Below, in pieces: positions 6,977-14,769 of a DNA stretch of 19,345 nt; within the stretch, counting starts at the first letter, position 1, and the number at the start of each line of letters is the position of its first letter. The translations under genes were made by a program, and so were the position numbers. The stretch is from JAZKIX01 sp040384645 (lineage in GTDB: Bacteria; Pseudomonadota; Gammaproteobacteria; Burkholderiales; Burkholderiaceae_D): the NCBI GenBank assembly GCA_040384645.1, contig JAZKIX010000188.1:1-19345 (forward strand). Reading direction: 5' to 3'. The notes under the pieces were generated by a model, which did no database searches, was not told the origin of the DNA, and was given only the letters and a program-made list of their open reading frames with translations.

Positions 6977-8197
6977 ATGCGATCATCTCTGGTACCTATG
7001 CTGTCTATTTTTGCTCTCGGACTCAATTCGTGCGCGCTGGTGTGGGCCGATGATGTTGCCGGTGGGCCGCTCGCGCCGCAAGCGGCCACCGTAGGCAAGC
7101 GGGTGCAGCCAGTCGTAAATTTGCTTCTCACAACCGATAGTGATGACGTCGCTGCAGTACCGACGATTAGTGCTGCGACGCTTCTGGCCGGTACGATCAG
7201 TGTCGGTGGCAAAGGTTTCGGTACGCGGACGCAGGCGGCACCGGTATGGTTTGAGGATTTTGACAGTCGTAGCATTGGTGCGGCGCCGGCCAGTTTTGGT
7301 TATACCAACTATGGTAGTGACTCAGGTGGCACGGTGAGTGTGGACGGCGCCACCGGTTTTAGTGGTTCGCGCTCTTTGCGTCATCAAACCAACTTTGGCA
7401 GCCCATCGGTGAACGGCGACGATATACGCGAGTCTTTTCCACACATTGGGATGCGCGGTTTTAGTTCGACCGAACTGTATATCAGTTATCGCGTGAAATT
7501 CGCGACCAACGGTTCGCGTGTCAAACAATTGAAATTTAACCGCGGCGGCATGGAGCGCGTAGACCCCAATGGCGGTAGCCCTTGCTATGCTGCCCGGCCA
7601 AAGTTTCGCTCCAGCTATTACGCCGAAGAGGGGACGTATGATATGCCAAACCAACGCTTGGAGAGCGTGCAAGGCGGTATCGAACGTGAAAACGGGACGG
7701 TTGTTGAAAGCTGGGTAGGCGAAGCGCCAACGGAGGTGGCGCCTTACGTCATTCTTCCCAATACCTGGGTGCAGGTGGAAGAGTATTACCGCCTGAACGA
7801 TATCGGTGCCTCCAACGGTGAATTTGTTACTTACGTCAACGGCCACCGTAATTTTAATCGCCCAAATCTGCAGATGCGCACCAACGCCAGCACCAAGCTT
7901 AATTGCAGCTATCTGGTGATCGGCATTGACTATTTCATTACCCCGACAAGCACCAGCGGTGTGTCGGTTTGGTACGACGATCACTATCTGGACACTAGTC
8001 GCGCTCGCTTGGTATTGGCCAACGCATCGACCTGGGCCGCGTCAACCATGCGCAGTCCGCAGCCAGCCACCCAATGGTCGGGAAACGCCGTGACAGCGCA
8101 ATTAAAACGGGGCGGTTTTGGGGCAGGTAATGCCTGGCTGTATTTGGTGCGGGCCGATGGCGTCGTGTCAAACGGGTGGAAGGTGGTGCTGCCATGA
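6977..8197 (+). CDS. Secreted IPT/TIG-like plus jelly-roll protein, gene B of three paralogs
   Basis: The 406-residue product begins MRSSLVPMLSIFALGLNSCA, an export signal with likely cleavage after VWA at residue 24. Cys19 sits in LNSC, only a weak lipobox. An Ala/Thr-rich linker leads to the IPT/TIG-like block TISVGGKGFG and PVWFEDFDS, then a jelly-roll-like core with ELYISYRVKF, PNTWVQVEEYYRLN and GEFVTYVNGH. The C-terminal module has VWYDDHYLDTSRARLVLAN (about 331-349), STW, TQWSGNAV and AWLYLVRADG (about 386-395). These blocks match genes A and C in order and spacing. AAGGAA lies before the start. Gene C follows after 86 bp on the same strand, so the pair may be one transcription unit. 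Function is unknown; binding or modifying an extracellular polysaccharide is inferred from the fold. Confidence 0.85.
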   Translation: MRSSLVPMLSIFALGLNSCALVWADDVAGGPLAPQAATVGKRVQPVVNLLLTTDSDDVAAVPTISAATLLAGTISVGGKGFGTRTQAAPVWFEDFDSRSIGAAPASFGYTNYGSDSGGTVSVDGATGFSGSRSLRHQTNFGSPSVNGDDIRESFPHIGMRGFSSTELYISYRVKFATNGSRVKQLKFNRGGMERVDPNGGSPCYAARPKFRSSYYAEEGTYDMPNQRLESVQGGIERENGTVVESWVGEAPTEVAPYVILPNTWVQVEEYYRLNDIGASNGEFVTYVNGHRNFNRPNLQMRTNASTKLNCSYLVIGIDYFITPTSTSGVSVWYDDHYLDTSRARLVLANASTWAASTMRSPQPATQWSGNAVTAQLKRGGFGAGNAWLYLVRADGVVSNGWKVVLP

Positions 8198-8283
8198 TGG
8201 GTTCTCAGGCTTTTTTGTATTGTCTGCGTTGAGGCAAGCACAGGCTCTGGTAACGATTTAATTCAATTTTTTGTGGAGCGTTC

Positions 8284-9416
8284 ATGGCGTTAAATCTTTT
8301 CGCTGCTGCAAGGCCGCCAATATTTTCTGTGGCGGGACTGATCGCGCTGGCTTGTTGCGCGCCATCCTGGGTTGCAGCAGCGCCGGTATCGGTGATCATG
8401 CTCGACGATATGGCGCTGATCATCAAAAAACCTATCATGACTGCCGTCTTAAACGACAGCGGCTTAACTATCTCGGGGCGCAATCCTTGGACAGAAAATC
8501 CGATGGTATTTTGGGACGATGTGGAAGCGTCTTTCGGTGCGACCGGATTGGCCTTAAATTCGGTAGTTCCGGCAGNNNNNNNNNNCCTGACGCCAAATGG
8601 GGGCAAAACGGCGGCACCTGGTCCAATAAAATGATCTTTGAAAAAACCGCCACCCGTTCCGGCGTTTTGGAACCGGTTTATTCGGGTCTACCATCCGACG
8701 CCTTCGGCGGTTCTACCTTTTTAGGCAAACCACATTACAACAGCGGCGCCGCCCCACTGTTTAACAAGTTGTATATCTCGTGGTGGTATAAACCGTCGAT
8801 GAGCCCCGCTGTGGAAGAGGCCTCCAATAAATTTTTACGCGTGTGGGATGACGGTAATGGTAAAGGTACCCGGATTTCGTGGACGCAAATGCATATGGAT
8901 TGCTCGCTTTATTCCCCGACCGAAGTTCATCAAGTGCAATGGAAAGGCTGGGGAGGCGTGGTCGGTGAGTGGAACCGGCAAGAAGCTTATGCTGGCCTCA
9001 ATGTCGGGCAATTCCGTACCTGGATCAATGGCGACATGACGCACGATTTTGCCTGCGAAAAAAGCCCTGCCTTCCCCGAAAAGCCCTTATTTGTCGGCGT
9101 CTTGGGCTTCGATCATGGCGGTTATGACGATGGACGCCCAAAGGGGTACCGGAACATGAAAACACGTCTCGACGATATCTACATCGCCAACAGCCTGGCA
9201 CGGATCGAGATATCGGACAGCCCGACTTGGCTAGCGGCAAAAAAGCGCGAAGTCTTGCCGATCAAGACCTGGGCGCCGAACAAAATCGAGGCCACCATGC
9301 TGAAAGGCGTGCTGGGCAGCGCAACCAGTCTGTATGCTTATGTGGTTGGCGCAGATGGTCAGGTCAACGATGTGGGCATTAAATTGGTTTGTCACGGTAG
9401 TCGGACTTGTCGTTGA
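8284..9416 (+). CDS. Secreted IPT/TIG-like plus jelly-roll protein, gene C of three paralogs, interrupted by an assembly gap
   Basis: The gene starts at 8284 (GGAG ribosome site) with a signal peptide, MALNLFAAARPPIFSVAGLI, cleaved after about residue 33. It continues through the IPT/TIG-like LTISGRNPW and MVFWDDVEA up to ten unknown bases at 8576-8585. After the gap the coding frame shifts by two: DAKWGQNGGTWSNKMIFEK leads to KLYISWWYKP, FLRVWDDGNG, GQFRTWING, LDDIYIANSLARIEI, SPTW, KTWAPNKIE and SLYAYVVGADG, ending CHGSRTCR. Both halves align with genes A and B in the expected order, so this is one gene. The frame change most likely reflects a placeholder gap length, not a true mutation. 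Gene cysC follows 70 bp downstream. Confidence 0.8.
8576..8585. other. Assembly gap of ten unknown bases inside gene C
   Basis: Ten N occur within the coding sequence. The frame before the gap and the frame after it are restored to one reading frame only if the real length is 2 modulo 3, so ten is not the true length. Alignment with gene A suggests that little is missing. Confidence 0.95.
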
Positions 9417-9486
9417 CGCCAAAATGTTTATTTTTTGGTAAAAATGGACTTGGTCTTTCCACCAGTTATTTTTATATCGGTCCACA

Positions 9487-10146
9487 ATGAGTGACAAAAA
9501 ACCAATGCAGAGCAAAGAATTCTCAGAATTCCTCCCTACAGCAATATCTCCATCCGCAGAACCATCGATCGTTTGGCACTCTGGGCAAGTCAGTGCCGCT
9601 GACCGTGCGGGATTATTGCAACAGCGGCCAGCCACGGTCTGGCTCACAGGATTGAGCGGTGCAGGCAAGTCGACCTTGGCCTTTGCCTTAGAACATCGTT
9701 TGATGGCATTGGGGCGCGCTTGTTTTGTACTCGACGGCGACAATGTCCGGCATGGTCTTAATCGCGACCTAAATTTTTCCCCGCAGGATCGGACTGAAAA
9801 TATCCGCCGGATTGCCGAAGTGGCGAAGCTAATGAATCAAGCCGGCCTAATCGTGATTAGCGCTTTTATTTGCCCCTATCGGGCAGATCGTCAAACCGCC
9901 CGCGAAATCATCGGCACCGAGCATTATCTGGAAGTGCATGTCAGCACCAATTTAGCCGTTTGTGAGCAACGCGATCCCAAAGGACTGTATAAGCGCGCAC
10001 GGGCTGGGAAAATCCCTGAATTTACCGGGATCACCGCCCCTTACGAAACCCCGCTGGCAGCCGATATTTCAATCGATACCGATGTGCAAAGCGTGCAGCA
10101 AAGTGTTGATGTTTTAGTCAATATCCTGCTGTCAAATGCCGTGTGA
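9487..10146 (+). CDS. cysC: Adenylylsulfate (APS) kinase
   Basis: The enzyme phosphorylates adenosine 5'-phosphosulfate (APS) with ATP to form PAPS, the sulfate donor for sulfotransferases and for PAPS reductases. The 219-residue product has an N-terminal W-H-x-G region, a Walker A loop GLSGAGKST (55-63), the DGDNVRHGLNRDL block (83-95) and ISAFICPYR (124-132), in which Ser125 matches the family's phosphorylatable serine. The FTGITAPYETP lid motif follows. No CysN fusion is present and no cysD, cysN or cysH lies nearby. The ribosome site before the ATG is weak. Its position behind gene C on the same strand suggests PAPS supply for sulfating something other than cysteine synthesis; that is inference. 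Confidence 0.94.
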   Translation: MSDKKPMQSKEFSEFLPTAISPSAEPSIVWHSGQVSAADRAGLLQQRPATVWLTGLSGAGKSTLAFALEHRLMALGRACFVLDGDNVRHGLNRDLNFSPQDRTENIRRIAEVAKLMNQAGLIVISAFICPYRADRQTAREIIGTEHYLEVHVSTNLAVCEQRDPKGLYKRARAGKIPEFTGITAPYETPLAADISIDTDVQSVQQSVDVLVNILLSNAV

Positions 10147-10155
10147 CATTTCGCG

Positions 10156-11424
10156 TTATAAAGGCAGCAAGCGCTTGCGATAGGCCCGGGCGGCCAGCCA
10201 GCAAGCAAAACCTGTAAAAGTAAATGCCAGTTGCCCAGCGGCTAGCCATAACACTGAATGCGCCAGAAAAGGTGCAATCAAGCCGGCAACCACAGCGCCC
10301 AGCATGGTCACGGCGAATGACTGGCAAGAGGCGACAATGCCGCGAATGGACGGGAATAAGTCCAGTACCAATAAAGTAGCGCCGGGCGCGACCACCGACA
10401 TGCCAAAAGTATAGAAAAACAAGGGTGCCACCGACCACGGCAATACCGGCGGGTAAAACGCGTGATACGCCACATTAAATACGCTGGCCGACAGTAAGAA
10501 CGCAAAACCGATCAGGACCACTAGCGGAATCGGTATTTTCCCCACCATCCGGTTTGCCGCCAGCGCGCCTAAGAATACGCCGGCCACTGAGGGGACGAAT
10601 TGCCAGCCGAATTGATCCGGCCCCAAATGCAAATGCTGGGTAATAAAGACTGGCGCCGCTGCGACGTATAAAAATAAGCCGGCGAAATTGAAGGCGATGG
10701 TGCCAGCTTCCAAATGAAATAGCACCGAGCGAAGCACCTGACGATAACTATCGAACAAAAACCGTGGGTTGAATGGTTGTCGCGCCGGATAGGGCAGGGT
10801 TTCCGGCAAATACTTGTAACACGCCATCAGCAGCAAAGCAGTGTAGAAAAATAGGAATAGAAAAATTGAGCGCCAATCGAGCAACTTGACGATCCAGCCG
10901 CCCATGATCGGCGCAATCGCCGGTGCAATTGAAAAAATCATGGTCACCAACGACAATAAACGCGCCGCCGCTGCGCCGGCAAACAGATCACGAATGATCG
11001 CCCGTCCAATCACCACGCCGGCTCCGGCAGAAATGCCCTGCAAGATGCGGAACGCCCACAGATATTCGATGCTGTGCGACGCGGCGCAGCCAAGCGATGC
11101 AATCGCAAACATCACCAGCGAACCGAGAATGATATTGCGCCGGCCAAAGGCGTCAGACAATGCGCCATGCCACAAAATCATCATGGCAAATGAAAACATA
11201 TACGCCGTCAAGGTTTGCTGGACCTGGATCGGGCTGGCGTGCAAGGTGGCCTCGATATTAGGGAAGGCCGGCAGGTAGGTATCGACGGAAAAAGGCCCCA
11301 GCATTGCCAGCCCTGCCAGCAACATCGCCAGCATGTTAGTGCTCACTGTTGTGCTTGCCGTGGGGCGGGGCTTCGGTGCGTCGCCTGGTGCAGGCGGAAC
11401 GGGAGGCGGCAGGTTTTCTGGCAC
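10156..11424 (-). CDS. Bcr/CflA family multidrug efflux transporter (major facilitator superfamily)
   Basis: The 422-residue product is a 12-helix inner-membrane antiporter of the drug:H+ type. After a Pro-rich N-terminal tail, the first helix carries GPFSVDTYLPAFP (43-55), a hallmark of the Bcr/CflA subgroup. The MFS motif A appears as GALSDAFGRR (87-96) between helices 2 and 3, and RILQGISAGAG marks helix 4. The start is a GTG at 11424 with GGGGA upstream; Met31, just before helix 1, is an alternative start that would remove the Pro-rich tail. The gene converges with cysC, leaving only nine bases between the two stop codons. Substrate cannot be predicted. Confidence 0.93.
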   Translation of the reverse strand: MPENLPPPVPPAPGDAPKPRPTASTTVSTNMLAMLLAGLAMLGPFSVDTYLPAFPNIEATLHASPIQVQQTLTAYMFSFAMMILWHGALSDAFGRRNIILGSLVMFAIASLGCAASHSIEYLWAFRILQGISAGAGVVIGRAIIRDLFAGAAAARLLSLVTMIFSIAPAIAPIMGGWIVKLLDWRSIFLFLFFYTALLLMACYKYLPETLPYPARQPFNPRFLFDSYRQVLRSVLFHLEAGTIAFNFAGLFLYVAAAPVFITQHLHLGPDQFGWQFVPSVAGVFLGALAANRMVGKIPIPLVVLIGFAFLLSASVFNVAYHAFYPPVLPWSVAPLFFYTFGMSVVAPGATLLVLDLFPSIRGIVASCQSFAVTMLGAVVAGLIAPFLAHSVLWLAAGQLAFTFTGFACWLAARAYRKRLLPL

Positions 11425-11540
11425 TGGATAAGTCCCCGATAATGACCATAGGAGAGGGCAGGTTTATCTTCCGCCACAATATCGGGCCATGCAATAAGCG
11501 CGCGGGTTTTTTATGGGGCTTTTACTTAGCGCCGGAAATT

Positions 11541-11568
11541 TACAGGGTGTTGCACCCCGCACCCTGTA
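11541..11568. terminator. Inverted repeat downstream of the GGDEF gene
   Basis: TACAGGGTG (11541-11549) and CACCCTGTA (11560-11568) form perfect 9-bp arms around ten bases, starting 50 bp beyond the stop of the response regulator gene. No T-run follows on either strand, so it could be a weak terminator or a protein-binding palindrome ahead of the efflux gene. Confidence 0.4.
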
Positions 11569-11617
11569 CCTTATACGTGATACAGCGCTTAAATCCGATC
11601 AAACCCAATTAAAGCAA

Positions 11618-12772
11618 TCAGGGCGCGATGGATGCCGGTGGCTGCATTATTTCAGGCAAGCTTGCCACGCCAGTGCCCAATTCGCGCTGGTAGAAATAAT
11701 GGCGGTTTTTACCGAGCGATTTCGCATGATACATGGCGGTGTCGGCATTCTTTAGCAAGCTGTCAACGTCACCGCCGTCCACCGGGAACAGGCTGATGCC
11801 TATCGTGGCGCCGATCTGGCTCATGCCATCGGCTAGTTCAAAAGGATTAAACAAGGCCTCTACCAATCGCTCCGCAATTTCTGCTGCATCGTTGGCATGG
11901 ATAACTTTTTCGACGATCACGACAAATTCATCGCCGCCGATCCGTACCAGATGATTATTGGCGCGCAATACAGATTTCATGCGCACCGCTGCCGCATGTA
12001 ATAAATCGTCGCCGGCTGGATGGCCCCAGGTATCGTTGACGACTTTGAAGCCATCGAGATCGACGAATAACAGGGCTAGCATGGCGTCGTTTTTCTTTGC
12101 CTGCGCCAGCGCACCGGGCACGTAATTCATCAGCCAGTTACGGTTCGGCAGTCCTGTCAGCGAATCCTCATTCGCCATCCGCGTCAGAATGCGCTGGTTG
12201 ACCCGTAACTTATCCAGATCGCTTTGTACTTTATCCAGTAAATTGTTGGTGTCACTCAACTGTGCAATATGTTGCGCAACTAATTTCTCCTGGATATCGT
12301 TGACGCTTTGCAATCCTTCAATTACCTCGTGCTTATCAACCAGTTCTGCCGCCATTTGAATCCGTTTGTCGCGCAGTTGCGCCAGCTCTCTGGCACGCGC
12401 CAAGCTGGCTTCGGTAGCTGGAATGATTTGCGTGACTTCGATCGGTTTGACCAAATAGCCGATAGCGCCGTTCAGGGTCGCTTGCCGTACTGTATCAAGG
12501 TCGGTCAAGGACGATAGAAACATGAAAGGGATCGTGGTGTTTTCGCGCAGATGCCGGGCCAGCTCGATACCGGACATGCCAGGCATCGAAATATCCAATA
12601 AAGCCAGGTCTGGGGTCACGGTTGCAATCAAGTGCATCGCTTCTTCGGCAGAGTCAGCCTGTATCACGTCGTAGCCGGCATTGCGCATGCCGATGGCCAG
12701 GATGCACAGGGTTACCCGGTCGTCATCGACCGTTAGGATGCAGGGTTTTTTATTGCTATTTGCGTTGCTCAC
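11618..12772 (-). CDS. Response regulator with GGDEF (diguanylate cyclase) output domain
   Basis: The 384-residue protein starts with a receiver domain: acidic pocket VDDD (15-18), phosphoacceptor Asp60 in LLDISMPG, Ser87 and Lys109 in YLVKP. A long helical linker (about 115-195) follows, probably a coiled coil that couples dimerisation to output. The C-terminal GGDEF domain contains NEDSLTGLPNR (201-211), VDLDGFKVVNDTWGH (237-251) and an intact catalytic GGDEF (279-283), so synthesis of cyclic di-GMP from GTP is expected. The product-inhibition I-site, normally RxxD five residues before GGDEF, reads RANN (270-273) and is probably inactive. The start is a GTG at 12772. No histidine kinase is adjacent, so its partner is encoded elsewhere. 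Confidence 0.93.
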   Translation of the reverse strand: MSNANSNKKPCILTVDDDRVTLCILAIGMRNAGYDVIQADSAEEAMHLIATVTPDLALLDISMPGMSGIELARHLRENTTIPFMFLSSLTDLDTVRQATLNGAIGYLVKPIEVTQIIPATEASLARARELAQLRDKRIQMAAELVDKHEVIEGLQSVNDIQEKLVAQHIAQLSDTNNLLDKVQSDLDKLRVNQRILTRMANEDSLTGLPNRNWLMNYVPGALAQAKKNDAMLALLFVDLDGFKVVNDTWGHPAGDDLLHAAAVRMKSVLRANNHLVRIGGDEFVVIVEKVIHANDAAEIAERLVEALFNPFELADGMSQIGATIGISLFPVDGGDVDSLLKNADTAMYHAKSLGKNRHYFYQRELGTGVASLPEIMQPPASIAP

Positions 12773-13300
12773 ATTAACTTTCGTGTGATGCCTGGAAACT
12801 TAAACACTGGTTCAGAAAAGGACAGAACATATTTGTTACTGGGCAAGGATCAGGATCTCGGACCATTAAATCTGGCCAACCCTCCGGCTGCTGGCACATT
12901 CTTGGGTCATGACTAAGCAGCGACAGTCGCCATCATAGACTAATGGTTCCAATAATTGTTATACAGCACCATTTTACGCACAGCTATCGCAATTAAACTA
13001 TTAATTTAAAGATGTTGCCTGGGAGTATTGCAAACAATTGATAAATGGTTGATAAATGATGGATAACCGGCGTGTTTTCAATTCCATTATGATAACGAGC
13101 TAGTCACGGCGTGGTTTTGTGGTAGCCAACATAGGGATGCGATCGAGGTTTCATCGGCGCAACTTCCGCGACAAATAGAAGCTAAATCGTCAACCATATT
13201 CATCGTGCTGATTGATGATGTGGAACCCTGCACCTGATAGCCATGCTTAATAAACGGCACTCATGAGCAGTATAAAAGGCTTTTGCAGGGATACAACATT
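12773..13300. other. 528-bp intergenic region between the yafY-like gene and the GGDEF gene
   Basis: No protein-like frame, tRNA or clear RNA gene was found. Visible structure is limited to a palindrome GCGAC-A-GTCGC (12920-12930) and a short tandem of TTGATAAATG (13038-13047 and 13049-13058). The GGDEF promoter should lie in the left part, on the minus strand, but its boxes could not be assigned. Confidence 0.5.
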
Positions 13301-14014
13301 TCAGTCGCTAAACTGTTCGGGAGGACATCGCTTGTTGACCTTAGCTTGCACGGATCGCACAAAATCGGCCAAGCGTTGGCCGCTTTGATCTGGGTAAGGC
13401 GCCGCTTCGATCATGTGTTGAATGCGGTCTAGCCGGAACGAGCGAAAATCGTTGCGGGTTTCGCACCAGGCTGCGATCGACCAGGTACCGCCCCAAAAAA
13501 CAAGGGCCAGCGGCCAGATGACGCGTTGGGTCGGCTCTGCCTTGGCGTCGACGTAATTGAGCAGCAAGCTGATGTGCTTGGCAATGGCTTGCCGGATTTG
13601 CTCCAGCCGCTCGCCGTGACGGGAATCTAGCTGCACATTGGGCGCGAACAGAGGTGTGGCTTCGACAAAATCGCGCTTGTCCTTGGGCAGCGCCATTGTT
13701 ACTTTCGCCAGCGCGGCAGCGGCTGAAGCGCCTAATTGCGGACCGCCCCAGGCTTGCACCATGCGCATGCCGATCACCAGCGCATCGACTTCGTTGGCAG
13801 AAAACATCAGCGGCGGCAGATCGTAGCCTGATGTCAGGCGGTAGCCGATCCCGGCTTCGCCTTCAACCGGGATGCCGGACAAGGATAAATCGCGGATATC
13901 GCGGTAAATGGTGCGCTCCGACACGCTGAGCCAATCGGCTAATTGTGCAGCAGTAGTCAATCTGCGGCCGCGCAGGTATTGGGCAATTTGGAACAGGCGG
14001 TCGGCGCGGCGCAT
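13301..14014 (-). CDS. YafY-type HTH/WYL-domain transcriptional regulator
   Basis: The 237-residue protein starts MRRADRLFQIAQYLRGRRLT, the standard opening of this family, followed by a helix-turn-helix: AAQLADWLSVSERTIYRDIRDL (about 21-42). A wing with GIPVEGEAGIGYRL follows, and then PPLMFSANEVDAL leads into the WYL-type ligand-sensing region at about residues 135-205 (W-P-L-A-L-V-F-W-G and F-R-S-F-R-L-D-R-I). I place the start at the ATG at 14014. A TTG at 14080 would add 22 residues not seen in the family, although neither start has a strong ribosome site. Such regulators often repress a neighbouring VOC gene; here the VOC gene lies upstream, with a palindrome in its promoter region. The inducer is unknown. 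Confidence 0.9.
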   Translation of the reverse strand: MRRADRLFQIAQYLRGRRLTTAAQLADWLSVSERTIYRDIRDLSLSGIPVEGEAGIGYRLTSGYDLPPLMFSANEVDALVIGMRMVQAWGGPQLGASAAAALAKVTMALPKDKRDFVEATPLFAPNVQLDSRHGERLEQIRQAIAKHISLLLNYVDAKAEPTQRVIWPLALVFWGGTWSIAAWCETRNDFRSFRLDRIQHMIEAAPYPDQSGQRLADFVRSVQAKVNKRCPPEQFSD

Positions 14015-14345
14015 AAGGGGATGAGTTGCTTTATTGTCAGTGCGTGGTAGCTGCGAAAATTGGCATATTTTGTTTGGCAAGTTGGTAATTATCTACCTGC
14101 CGCACAAACCTTTCTTAATAATTCAGGGCCGTTAATTGTTTCAATAAAACGCCAGTGCATACAACAAAGTATGAGTAGGGTGGGCGGGGCCGCCGAGGCC
14201 GTGCGCACCGCCGCTGTATGTGAAAACCGTAATTTTATGGGAGTATCAGCCGCTTTCATACTCACCCCGCACGGATTCATTGGCTTAAAATAAATACAGG
14301 GGTGAGTATATTTAGTGCATTTTCAACGATATTTTAAACCGACCA
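14015..14345. other. 331-bp intergenic region between the VOC gene and the yafY-like gene
   Basis: This region holds repeat copy 3 (14239-14314), starting 32 bp beyond the VOC stop. The promoter of the yafY-like gene should be in the left 150 bp, on the minus strand. No protein-like frame is convincing. Confidence 0.6.
14239..14314 (+). repeat. 76-bp interspersed intergenic repeat, copy 3
   Basis: This is the most diverged copy but still aligns without gaps: GGGAGTAT (14239-14246), a 27-base variable part ending CCGCACG, GATTCATTG (14274-14282), GCTTAAAATAAATACA (14283-14298) and GGGGTGAGTATATTTA (14299-14314). It contains an internal exact inverted repeat, ATACTCACCCC (14258-14268) with GGGGTGAGTAT (14299-14309), so it could fold into an 11-bp stem. 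Confidence 0.82.
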
Positions 14346-14714
14346 TCACGCCATCGCATGTAGTGCCAGCCGGTTGCCTTCGGTGTCGATGAAATAAGCG
14401 ACAAATCCCAAGTCCTTGGGCAGCTCGATTTTACCCATCTTGATGCTGCCGCCGGCGGTTTCGACCCGTGCCAGTATGGCGTCGATGGATGGGCTGGCAT
14501 CCAGGTAGAGTACCGCGCCGTCGCCGCCTGGGGTGTAATTTTCGCCGCAGATCACGCCGCCCACGCCCTCGCCGTCGGCTGTGGTAAATACGGCCAGGTC
14601 AAAGCCGGTAAAGTCTTGCACCAGCAATTGGGTGTCGAACAGTGTTTCGTAAAATTTGATGGCGCGCTTGAAGTCCGTGGCAGGGATTTCAAACCAGTTG
14701 ATTTTCGTGTGCAT
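14346..14714 (-). CDS. VOC family (glyoxalase/bleomycin-resistance-like) protein
   Basis: The 122-residue protein starts MHTKINWFEIPATDFKRAIK and carries the two beta-alpha-beta-beta-beta units of the vicinal oxygen chelate fold. The first unit includes FYETLFDTQL and FTGFDLAVF; the second includes AVLYLDA, IDAILARVETAGGSI and the closing GFVAYFIDTEGNRLALHAMA. Members act as lyases, dioxygenases or drug-binding proteins, and the substrate cannot be told from sequence; it is probably not the classical GloA. AGGAA precedes the ATG. The upstream region has a palindromic operator candidate and a nested hairpin over the ribosome site. With the YafY/WYL regulator gene downstream, this looks like a regulator-target pair. 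Confidence 0.9.
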   Translation of the reverse strand: MHTKINWFEIPATDFKRAIKFYETLFDTQLLVQDFTGFDLAVFTTADGEGVGGVICGENYTPGGDGAVLYLDASPSIDAILARVETAGGSIKMGKIELPKDLGFVAYFIDTEGNRLALHAMA

Positions 14715-14762
14715 GATGCGTTCCTATTCGTGTGAATGCCAAATGGCATGGACGCATCATGC
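14711..14762 (-). promoter_or_regulatory. Nested inverted repeats over the VOC start codon and ribosome site
   Basis: CGCATCATGC (14753-14762) and GCATGATGCG (14711-14720) are exact 10-bp complements. A second hairpin, ATGCC (14736-14740) with GGCAT (14745-14749), lies between them. In the mRNA the outer stem would include the ATG, with the AGGAA ribosome site just inside the loop. It may limit translation initiation. Confidence 0.4.
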
Positions 14763-14769
14763 GACACCC

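Noticed and set aside
12920..12930. GCGAC-A-GTCGC palindrome as a regulator site
   Set aside because: A five-base arm is expected by chance in a region of this size, and no known regulator motif fits.
13049..13060. Tandem TTGATAAATG units as a possible iteron or direct repeat array
   Set aside because: Only two exact units of ten bases with a partial third; too short to support an origin or binding array.
14015..14080. TTG start at 14080 for the YafY-like regulator
   Set aside because: The added 22 residues are not typical of the family, whose proteins begin at the M-R-R-A-D-R-L-F segment.
14060..14293. Plus-strand frame of 77 codons between the yafY-like and VOC genes
   Set aside because: It runs through repeat copy 3 and has no recognisable ribosome site or family pattern.
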